Positions 8,011 to 12,907 of a stretch of 13,434 nt of DNA are shown piece after piece (the stretch's first letter is position 1; each line of letters opens with the position of its first letter). Source of the stretch: Dehalococcoidales bacterium (GTDB taxonomy: Bacteria > Chloroflexota > Dehalococcoidia > Dehalococcoidales > RBG-16-60-22). Position numbers and translations under genes: made by a program. The DNA is taken from assembly GCA_030603605.1 (NCBI GenBank), contig JAUVXN010000028.1, forward strand, positions 1-13,434, given 5' to 3'. Under the pieces are notes generated by a model, which saw only the letters and a program-made list of their open reading frames with translations, was not told the DNA's origin and ran no database searches.

Positions 8011-8021
8011 TGGTATATAAT
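8011..8021 (+). promoter_or_regulatory. Probable extended -10 promoter for the DUF5652 gene
   Basis: TGGTATATAAT contains TATAAT at 8016-8021 and a TG dinucleotide suited to an extended -10 element if TATATA (8014-8019) is used. No good -35 box stands at the right distance; a TTGACT at 8003-8008 is too close. The element lies about 60 bases ahead of the ATG at 8080. Together with the divergent MFS promoter it would explain the 240-bp gap at 7840-8079, in which I see no gene. Confidence 0.45.
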
Positions 8022-8079
8022 GAAATTAGGTGTTCATCGTTAGAAATCTTTACTAACAGTGCCCAAAAAGGAGGCGAAA

Positions 8080-8298
8080 ATGCCATTCGATTGGACATGT
8101 CCGTTCTTTCCAAATTTACTCCTGCTGTGGCTGGTAATACCTCTGGTTGCCGTTTGGTCAATGGCATGGAAGGGTATAGCTCTGTGGCGAGCAGGCAGAA
8201 ATGACCATCTTGCCTGGTTCATAGTCTTGTTCATAGTCAATACCTTGGGCATATTGCCAATAATATACATCTTTGCTTTTAGCCGAAAAAAGGAGTAA
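8080..8298 (+). CDS. DUF5652 family small membrane protein
   Basis: A 72-residue protein with two hydrophobic helices (about 12-29 and 46-67), joined by a short cytoplasmic-type loop rich in Arg and Lys. The segment WKGIALWRAGRNDHLAWFI followed by VLFIVNTLGILPIIYIF is the signature of DUF5652, a family of uncharacterised two-helix proteins resembling PLDc_N/phospholipase D N-terminal membrane domains. The function is unknown. An in-frame GTG at 8059 exists, but the ATG at 8080 is preceded by AAAGGAGG with a 5-base spacer, so I chose it. A short basic gene follows 32 bp downstream and may be cotranscribed. Confidence 0.8.
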   Translation: MPFDWTCPFFPNLLLLWLVIPLVAVWSMAWKGIALWRAGRNDHLAWFIVLFIVNTLGILPIIYIFAFSRKKE

Positions 8299-8330
8299 TA
8301 TCTTCCTTTCTGAAAGTAAGGTGGTAGCTA

Positions 8331-8450
8331 ATGAATAGAACCAGGGGCTTCGTCAATCTGAACCGGTTTAAGTCGGGCAGGGCGATAAAGCGACTTAAGA
8401 GGGCTCCAGACAAGAGTAAAGTGAAGTGGCAGAGAGAAAATAAGAAATAA
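8331..8450 (+). CDS. Small basic hypothetical protein, 39 residues
   Basis: An ATG at 8331, preceded by AAGGTGG at a 7-base spacing, opens a 39-residue frame ending in TAA at 8448-8450. The product is extremely basic (13 Lys plus Arg in positions 3-33, more at the tail), begins MNRTRGFVNLNRFKSG and ends KWQRENKK. I do not recognise a family. The charge would suit nucleic-acid or ribosome contact, but that is only an inference from composition. Support for it being real is the ribosome binding site, the location 32 bp after the DUF5652 gene, and the use of otherwise empty space. It could be a chance frame. Confidence 0.45.
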   Translation: MNRTRGFVNLNRFKSGRAIKRLKRAPDKSKVKWQRENKK

Positions 8451-8529
8451 GCTGGATTTATGGCATCATATCAGCTTGGATGAAGTTTTATTACTACTTA
8501 ATTTTAATGCATTTTAGCTTCTGTGGCTA

Positions 8530-8558
8530 TTGACATTACGGAAAGAATAGTTTATTCT
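8530..8558 (+). promoter_or_regulatory. Sigma70-like promoter ahead of the DUF5679 gene
   Basis: A perfect -35 TTGACA (8530-8535) is followed after exactly 17 bases by TATTCT (8553-8558), four of six matches to TATAAT. A second A/T-rich TATAAT lies at 8571-8576 but has no -35 at correct spacing. The -10 lies inside an inverted repeat, AAGAATA (8543-8549) and TATTCTT (8553-8559), that could be an operator. The DUF5679 start is about 40 bases downstream. Confidence 0.6.
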
Positions 8559-8598
8559 TCCTACTAATCCTATAATAAAGAATAAAAGGAGGTAAGTA

Positions 8599-8739
8599 AT
8601 GCAAGCATATTGTGTGAAGTGCCGTGCCAAAAGGGAAATGAAGGATGCTAAAAGCATAGTTATGAAGAACAAGAAGCCGGCAACTCAGGGAGTATGTCCC
8701 GTGTGTGGGACTAAGATGTTCAGGATAGGGAAGAGTTAA
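8599..8739 (+). CDS. DUF5679 domain protein, zinc-ribbon-like, 46 residues
   Basis: ATG at 8599 follows AAAGGAGG (8586-8592) with a 6-base spacer, a near-ideal ribosome binding site. The product has two CxxC knuckles, Cys5-x2-Cys8 and Cys33-x2-Cys36, suited to binding one zinc ion. The text YCVKCRAKREMKDAKSIVMK and then PATQGVCPVCGTKMFRIGK is the diagnostic pattern of DUF5679, a short domain found alone in several bacterial phyla and also fused to topoisomerase I. The function is unknown; nucleic-acid binding is plausible from the fold and basic charge (12 Lys/Arg). It has its own promoter upstream and a hairpin 36 bp after the stop, so it is likely a single-gene transcript. Confidence 0.85.
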   Translation: MQAYCVKCRAKREMKDAKSIVMKNKKPATQGVCPVCGTKMFRIGKS

Positions 8740-8774
8740 AGCTGATTTGCAGGCACCGTATTATTGCTTATTGA

Positions 8775-8812
8775 AGAGGCTGGATATTTGAGAGAAGAAA
8801 TATCCAGCCTCT
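8775..8812 (+). terminator. Hairpin terminator candidate after the DUF5679 gene
   Basis: A perfect 15-bp inverted repeat (8775-8789 with 8798-8812, arms beginning AGAGGCTGG) encloses an 8-base loop. It lies 36 bp after the DUF5679 stop. The 3' flank CTACTATT is only moderately T-rich, so intrinsic termination is likely but not certain; it could also act as an RNA stability element. Confidence 0.6.
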
Positions 8813-9019
8813 CTACTATTCATCACTCATTGTTAAGCCCTCTTTTCCACCTGACTTCTTACCTCAGCCACTTCCATTGATAATATATCATTCCACTTGG
8901 GAATCAATATACGTTATTGACAAACTAAGAAACTCCTAGTAAACTATGTTATGCAGAAACTATGGTAGTGGATTTTTACAAATATACAAGGGAACTCCTA
9001 GAGGCGAGTGAAAAGGTTT
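8813..9019 (+). other. Intergenic region and start of the ligase operon leader
   Basis: No convincing gene fills the 370 bp between the DUF5679 stop and the ATP-grasp ligase gene. Visible elements are the hairpin at 8775-8812, a promoter at 8917-8945, direct repeats AAACTATG (8941-8948, 8957-8964) and AACTCCTAG (8931-8939, 8993-9001), a leader hairpin at 9020-9049, and a weak 51-codon frame (8962-9117) without a ribosome binding site. Confidence 0.5.
8917..8945 (+). promoter_or_regulatory. Sigma70-like promoter of the ligase/FeS/lyase operon
   Basis: A perfect TTGACA (8917-8922), a 17-base spacer and TAAACT (8940-8945, four of six matches to TATAAT) form a good housekeeping promoter. Transcription would start near 8952, leaving a leader of about 158 bases before the ATG at 9110. 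The -10 overlaps the first of two AAACTATG direct repeats, a possible regulator site. Confidence 0.6.
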
Positions 9020-9049
9020 TAGAACCACTCAAGAGATTGGGTGGTTCTA
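9020..9049 (+). promoter_or_regulatory. Leader stem-loop with GAGA tetraloop ahead of the ligase gene
   Basis: Bases 9020-9032 pair with 9037-9049: twelve Watson-Crick pairs and one G-U, closed by a GAGA (GNRA-type) loop. The 3' flank is TATTTATTAAG, mildly T-rich. It ends 60 bases before the ATG at 9110 and is compatible with an attenuator, an RNA-processing site or a protein-binding hairpin. I cannot match it to a known riboswitch or T-box. Confidence 0.5.
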
Positions 9050-9109
9050 TATTTATTAAGAGCGACGTACAGAGTAATGGGAAGCGTATTTGTTTCAAAG
9101 GAGGTGTAA

Positions 9110-10357
9110 ATGGCTAGGTTATTTGAATTTCAGGGAAAAGGGTTTCTCAAAGAGGCTGGAATTACGATTCCAACCGGGGAAGTTGCCTCTACAGCCAAGG
9201 AGGCTCGTGAAATTGCTGCCAAAATAGGGAGACCAGTTGCGGTAAAGGCACAGGTCTGGGTTGGCGGACGCGGCAAAGCAGGTGGGATAAAGCTGGCCGA
9301 TACGCCAGAAGAGGCAGAAAAGGTAGCCGGCGCTATTTTAGGCATGGAAATAAAAGGCTTTCCGGTTCGGAAGGTGCTGGTAGAGGAGAAACTGGATATC
9401 GGTAAAGAATATTATGTCGGTGTAATTCCTGACGCCTCATGGACCAGCTGGTGCCCGGTAGTGATGTTCAGTCCTGAGGGCGGGATGGATATAGAACAGG
9501 TTCCCGAGGATAAAATTTTCCGGGCCAAGGTTGATTACCAGAAAGGGTTTCCTATCTACGAAGCCATTGACTTGGCGGTCAGTGCTGGCGTTCCGAATGA
9601 GCTATTGAGGAATATGTCAGCGGTGATTTCTAGAGTTGTGGAGGCATTCAAAAAGAAGGACTGCAATATCCTTGAAATCAATCCTCTGGTGGTGACCAAA
9701 GATGGTAAGGTCATTGCTGGGGACTGCCGGATGGCAGTCGATGACAGCTCAACCTTCCGCCATCCCGAGATGGGAGTTGCCATCCCCCGTGAATTTCCCT
9801 GGGAACCCACTGATTACGACACGATGGGCTGGGGGATTGAGGAAACCGACTTCCGTGGCTCCGGGTTTGTCATGAAGATGACGCTGGATGAAACAAGCCC
9901 CGGTTACATTGGCTTCCACGCTATTGGTGGTGGTGCTGCCATGATTGGTATTGATGCGTTGAGCCGGGTGGGGCTTAAAGCGGCAAATTTTGCCGATACC
10001 AGCGGTAACCCTGTAGCGTCCAAGATTTACCGGGTGGCTAAGGTGGTCTTATCCCAGCCCCATATTGAGGGCTACCTGTTGGCCGGTTTCCTGATTGCCA
10101 ATCAGGAGCAGTGGCATCATGCTCATGCCATTGTTAAAGTCCTGAGAGAGGAACTCCCCAAGAGGCCGGGTTTCCCCTGCGTACTTCTATTAGCCGGGAA
10201 CAAAGAAGAGGAATCTCTGCAGATAGTCAAAGAGGGGCTTAAGGGTTTGCCTGGACGTATTGAAATTTACGGAAGTGAACATGTGGAGGATAGCGATTTC
10301 ATCGGCAATAGGATGAAGGCGCTGGTGGAAGAATACCGCAAGGAAAAAGGAAAGTAA
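9110..10357 (+). CDS. sucC: Succinyl-CoA-ligase-type beta subunit (ATP-grasp), divergent
   Basis: In this family the beta subunit binds nucleotide and the carboxylate and, with the alpha subunit, makes an acyl-CoA from acid, CoA and ATP. The 415-residue product has an N-terminal ATP-grasp domain: LFEFQGKGFLKEAGITIP, Lys46 in AVKAQVWVGGRGKAGG (45-59), and the metal-binding pair Asn191 (EINPL) and Asp205 (GD at 204-205). The C-terminal CoA-ligase domain departs from SucC: the usual FLDVGGGA is NFADTSGNP (293-301), and the usual NIFGGI loop is LAGFLIANQEQ (324-334). So the substrate may not be succinate; malate or another hydroxyacid is possible because a CitE-type lyase follows. The start ATG has an excellent AAAGGAGGTG (9097-9106). 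First gene of a four-gene operon. The symbol is by family only. Confidence 0.82.
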   Translation: MARLFEFQGKGFLKEAGITIPTGEVASTAKEAREIAAKIGRPVAVKAQVWVGGRGKAGGIKLADTPEEAEKVAGAILGMEIKGFPVRKVLVEEKLDIGKEYYVGVIPDASWTSWCPVVMFSPEGGMDIEQVPEDKIFRAKVDYQKGFPIYEAIDLAVSAGVPNELLRNMSAVISRVVEAFKKKDCNILEINPLVVTKDGKVIAGDCRMAVDDSSTFRHPEMGVAIPREFPWEPTDYDTMGWGIEETDFRGSGFVMKMTLDETSPGYIGFHAIGGGAAMIGIDALSRVGLKAANFADTSGNPVASKIYRVAKVVLSQPHIEGYLLAGFLIANQEQWHHAHAIVKVLREELPKRPGFPCVLLLAGNKEEESLQIVKEGLKGLPGRIEIYGSEHVEDSDFIGNRMKALVEEYRKEKGK

Positions 10358-10373
10358 GGGAGGGTATAAGCGA

Positions 10374-10661
10374 ATGGATTTTGAGGAAGCAACCATCAAA
10401 GTAACCATTGATACCAGCAAATGTCCAGAGTGTACCACCAAAGCCTGCGTTGAGGCCTGCAAGGTTTACGATAGAGGGATTCTACAGTTAGATGGAGAGA
10501 TACCTTCGGTCAGCCATATCAGCCCAGAAGAGATTAAGCGGAAGGGCACCGAGTGCCTGGCCTGTGAGTTTGCCTGTCAGCAGCGTGGTAAGAGTGCCAT
10601 TCATATTGATGTCCCAATCAAGGGCCTGGACGAGTATTTAAAGAAACGCGGTTTAAAATAG
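10374..10661 (+). CDS. Small seven-cysteine iron-sulfur (ferredoxin-like) protein between ligase subunits
   Basis: A 95-residue soluble protein with two cysteine groups: Cys17-x2-Cys20-x4-Cys25-x3-Cys29 and Cys61-x2-Cys64-x3-Cys68. The first group has the CxxCxxxxCxxxC spacing seen in electron-transfer subunits of the DMSO-reductase type (dicluster ferredoxins). The second lacks one Cys of the standard CxxCxxCxxxC, and neither is followed by the usual Pro. Two clusters are likely, one possibly [3Fe-4S] or with an unusual ligand. The C-terminal IHIDVPIKGLDEYLKKRGLK is a family-specific tail. GGGAGGG lies 9 bases ahead of the ATG. It stands 16 bp after the beta subunit gene and 8 bp before the alpha subunit gene, so it is probably made in step with them, either as a third ligase subunit or as a dedicated electron carrier. 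Confidence 0.85.
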   Translation: MDFEEATIKVTIDTSKCPECTTKACVEACKVYDRGILQLDGEIPSVSHISPEEIKRKGTECLACEFACQQRGKSAIHIDVPIKGLDEYLKKRGLK

Positions 10662-10669
10662 GGGGTAAA

Positions 10670-11566
10670 ATGTCGATTCTCATTGATGAAAAGACCAGGG
10701 TAATTGTTCAGGGAATAACCGGACGGGAAGGTTCGCTTCGCACCAAGTATATGAAGGGTTACGGCACCAAACTGGTGGCTGGTACCTCTCCCGGGCGGAG
10801 GGGGGAGGAGGTGGAAGGAGTTCCCGTCTATAATACCGTTAAAGAAGCTATAAAAGAACAGGGCTTAATAGATATGAGTGTTACCTTTATCCCGGGTCCG
10901 GCACTGAAAACGGCGGTACTGGAGGCTATTGATGCCGGCATCAAGAAAATTGTCTGCCCGGTAGAGAGGGTGCCTCTCCATGATATCCTGTATATGGTTT
11001 CAGTGGCCAAGAAGGAAGGCGTCACCTTAGTCGGGCCGGGCTCAATTGGTGTGGTGAGTCCAGGGAAAGCAGTGGCTGGATGGTTGGGGGGTAATGTGGA
11101 ATGGGCAAGTAAACTGTTTCTGGCAGGTCCGATTGGAGTTTTATCCCGCAGCGGCGGAGAGTCGGGAACAGTGCCTTGGGTTCTAAAGAACGGCGGTCTT
11201 GGTGTGAGCACCGCCGTTCATACCGGTACCGAACCCGTTCTGGGCACATCGTTTGCTGACTTCCTGCTTATGTTTGAGAAGGATGAACAGACTCTTGGTG
11301 TGGCTGCTTTTGGTGAGATTGGTGGCAGTCAGGAAGAGGAGTGCGCCGAGGTTATCAAAGCCGGTAAATTTACCAAACCTTTCGTCATCTATATTGCCGG
11401 TGCCGCGGCGCCTGAAGGCCAGCGCTTCTCCCACGCTTCTGCTATAGTGGAGCGAGGACGTGGCTCGGTGGCGGGCAAAGTAAAAGCCCTTCGTGAAGCC
11501 GGGGCTTATCCGGTGGAAACACCTAAAGAAATCGTCCCTACACTTAAGAAAGCCCTGAAGTTATAG
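10670..11566 (+). CDS. sucD: Succinyl-CoA-ligase-type alpha subunit (CoA-binding, phosphohistidine)
   Basis: The alpha subunit binds CoA in an N-terminal Rossmann domain and carries the transiently phosphorylated histidine. The 298-residue product, typical length, has VQGITGREGSLRTKYMKGYG (13-32) and LVAGTSPGRRG (35-45) for CoA binding. Then come GVLSRSGGESG (156-166), GEIGGSQEEE (215-224, Glu216) and AGAAAPEGQRFSHASAIV (244-260) with the catalytic His255. The second CoA-domain motif usually read as GPNCPG is GPGSIGVVSP (122-131), and the SVGIGGDP-like region is STAVHTGTEPVLGTSF. It is therefore an active-looking but divergent member, probably with altered substrate choice. ATG at 10670 lies 8 bp after the iron-sulfur gene, with GGGGG as ribosome binding site. 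The symbol is by family only. Confidence 0.85.
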   Translation: MSILIDEKTRVIVQGITGREGSLRTKYMKGYGTKLVAGTSPGRRGEEVEGVPVYNTVKEAIKEQGLIDMSVTFIPGPALKTAVLEAIDAGIKKIVCPVERVPLHDILYMVSVAKKEGVTLVGPGSIGVVSPGKAVAGWLGGNVEWASKLFLAGPIGVLSRSGGESGTVPWVLKNGGLGVSTAVHTGTEPVLGTSFADFLLMFEKDEQTLGVAAFGEIGGSQEEECAEVIKAGKFTKPFVIYIAGAAAPEGQRFSHASAIVERGRGSVAGKVKALREAGAYPVETPKEIVPTLKKALKL

Positions 11567-11650
11567 AAAGTGTGCTGATATATAGAGTTGTTGTAGTGAG
11601 GTTCTTTTCACTGGTAGTTAAAAATTTAAATTTATAGGAGGTGTAGAAAA

Positions 11651-12550
11651 ATGCCAGTAATGCGTTCCGTGTTTTATGTTCCCGGAAATAGGGAGGACTT
11701 GATTGCCAAGATTCCGAAGATACCGGCAGATATCATTACTTTTGACCTTGAAGATTCCGTGCCCCCGGCAGAGAAACAAAAAGCTCGAGAGTTGAGTCAT
11801 GCCAATCTCCTCATGGCGGCAGATACCGGTGCCGATGTTTATGCTCGTCTCAACAACTGGGAAACGGGTATGACCAATGATGATTGTGAAGCGATTGTTG
11901 ACAAGGGGCTTTCCGGTGTTTGCCTGGCTAAGTGTGGAGGCCCGGACCATGTAAAGCGCCTGGCTTGGAAGCTGGAGGAAATGGAAAAGAAGAGAGGGCT
12001 GGAGGTAGGCAGCATAAAAATTCAGCTATTGATTGAGACTGCCAGAGGCATGATGAATGTTTATGAATCGGCTCTGGCAAGTGAAAGGGTTGGTTCGCTG
12101 ATTTTTGGGGCGGTGGATTATACCACGGATATGAGGGTTACACTGAATCAGCCGATAGGTGAGGAACAAAAATGGGCCAGGGCGCGCATGGCCTGCGCCG
12201 CTAGAGCTGCCGGTATTATAGCTATTGACTGCCCCTATGTAGCCTTCAAAGACACTGAGGGCTTTGAGGAGGATACACGCTACGGTCGGCAGTTAGGCTT
12301 TGAGGGAAGAATGCTGATTCATCCAAGCCAGATTGAGCCTTCTCACAGGATTTACACTCCGGCACCGGAGAGAGTAGAGTGGGCCAGAGAAATTAAACAA
12401 GTGTTTGAAGAAGAAGGAATCGCCAAGGGGTCGGCAGCAGTGACTTACAAAGGCAAGATGGTGGATACGCCTGTTTACATTGGGGCCCTGAAAATCCTTG
12501 AAACTCAGGCGGAGATTGAAGTCAAGGAAAAGAAGAGAGCAGCACAGTAA
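11651..12550 (+). CDS. HpcH/HpaI aldolase, CitE/malyl-CoA-lyase type (CoA ester lyase)
   Basis: This family cleaves or forms the C-C bond of 3-hydroxyacyl-CoA esters such as malyl-CoA, citramalyl-CoA or citryl-CoA, giving acetyl-CoA plus an oxoacid, using Mg2+. The 299-residue TIM-barrel protein shows SVFYVPGNRED (6-16), TFDLEDSV (30-37; Asp32, Glu34), RLN with Arg66, IETARG with metal ligand Glu129, GAVDYTTDM with metal ligand Asp156, HPSQIEP (224-230) and TYKGKMVDTPVY (265-276). Length is typical. The start ATG follows AGGAGGTG (11636-11643) with 7 bases. It lies 84 bp after the alpha subunit gene on the same strand and before a strong terminator, so it ends the operon. Its product from the ligase would be a natural substrate; the exact ester cannot be told. 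Confidence 0.88.
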   Translation: MPVMRSVFYVPGNREDLIAKIPKIPADIITFDLEDSVPPAEKQKARELSHANLLMAADTGADVYARLNNWETGMTNDDCEAIVDKGLSGVCLAKCGGPDHVKRLAWKLEEMEKKRGLEVGSIKIQLLIETARGMMNVYESALASERVGSLIFGAVDYTTDMRVTLNQPIGEEQKWARARMACAARAAGIIAIDCPYVAFKDTEGFEEDTRYGRQLGFEGRMLIHPSQIEPSHRIYTPAPERVEWAREIKQVFEEEGIAKGSAAVTYKGKMVDTPVYIGALKILETQAEIEVKEKKRAAQ

Positions 12551-12567
12551 GGCTAAGACGTAACCTC

Positions 12568-12605
12568 TAAAAAGGCGGGGGCATTTGCCCCGCCTTTTTA
12601 TTTGA
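12568..12605 (+). terminator. Rho-independent terminator of the ligase/FeS/lyase operon
   Basis: A 13-bp perfect stem (12568-12580 with 12588-12600, GC core GGCGGGG/CCCCGCC) encloses a 7-base loop. It is followed by a T-rich tail, TTTTTATTTG, starting inside the stem. The A-run on the 5' side would pair with the tail, so it may work on both strands. It stands 18 bp after the CitE-type gene stop. Confidence 0.92.
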
Positions 12606-12690
12606 AATTTCGTATGACGATGTGTCTCACCCTGATATTTCTCATTTCCCCAGATTTCATAATATTTCCGCCACTTATTTAGAAACTACC

Positions 12691-12888
12691 TGACTTTTCA
12701 CTCAACTTGCACACTTGTCACATGCACAACTGTCAAGAATAATGACTTCTCACTCAACATAGCCTTACCATTACCACAGATATTTAATTTTTTATTGACA
12801 ATAGTCCACACTTATGCCAAAAGAGCTTGACATTCTGCTCCATATAGTCCATAATTGTGCCAAAAGGATTTGACCTTTTACTCAACAT
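12691..12888 (+). repeat. Degenerate direct-repeat array (TGAC...ACTCAACAT boxes) upstream of the XRE gene
   Basis: Three 18-base boxes share TGACTTTTCACTCAACAT with few changes: 12691-12708 (ends CTT), 12743-12760 (one change) and 12871-12888 (two changes). A weaker fourth is at 12828-12845. Two longer units with a period of 43 bases start at 12801 and 12844, both ATAGTCCA...TGCCAAAAG...TTGAC. Box 3 lies just after the predicted transcription start, so operator function, perhaps for the downstream helix-turn-helix protein, is plausible. Confidence 0.65.
12827..12855 (+). promoter_or_regulatory. Sigma70-like promoter of the XRE gene
   Basis: TTGACA (12827-12832), a 17-base spacer and CATAAT (12850-12855, five of six matches) form a strong promoter embedded in the repeat array. 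The start point would be near 12862, about 46 bases ahead of the ATG at 12908. The last repeat box, 12871-12888, would lie in the early transcribed region. Confidence 0.65.
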
Positions 12889-12907
12889 CCTTATGTAGAG
12901 ACGCAAG

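Larger units (their letters stand above)
12606..12907 (+). other. Gene-free A/T-rich regulatory region upstream of the XRE gene
   Basis: No open frame of interest is seen in this 302-bp stretch. It contains degenerate direct repeats from 12691 to 12888 and a promoter at 12827-12855, both listed separately. The first 85 bases (12606-12690) show nothing recognisable. Confidence 0.6.

Noticed and set aside
8003..8021. TTGACT plus TATAAT as a full sigma70 promoter
   Set aside because: The two boxes are only 7 bases apart, far from the required 16-18, so at most the -10 part is usable.
7931..8270. Overlapping frames on both strands around the DUF5652 gene
   Set aside because: Only the + frame starting at 8080 has a strong AAAGGAGG site and a recognisable membrane-protein signature.
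8449..8477. Terminator after the 39-residue basic gene (AAGCTG/CAGCTT)
   Set aside because: Only six pairs flank a large 17-base loop, and the T-rich stretch is ten bases away; too weak to call.
9020..9049. T-box or known riboswitch in the ligase leader
   Set aside because: The GGGTGGTTC text recalls part of a T-box, but the conserved T-box core and specifier stem are absent, and the operon is not an amino-acid gene.
12691..12888. CRISPR array
   Set aside because: The repeats are degenerate, spacing is irregular (52, 85 and 43 bases between copies), and there are no cas genes; operator-like repeats fit better.
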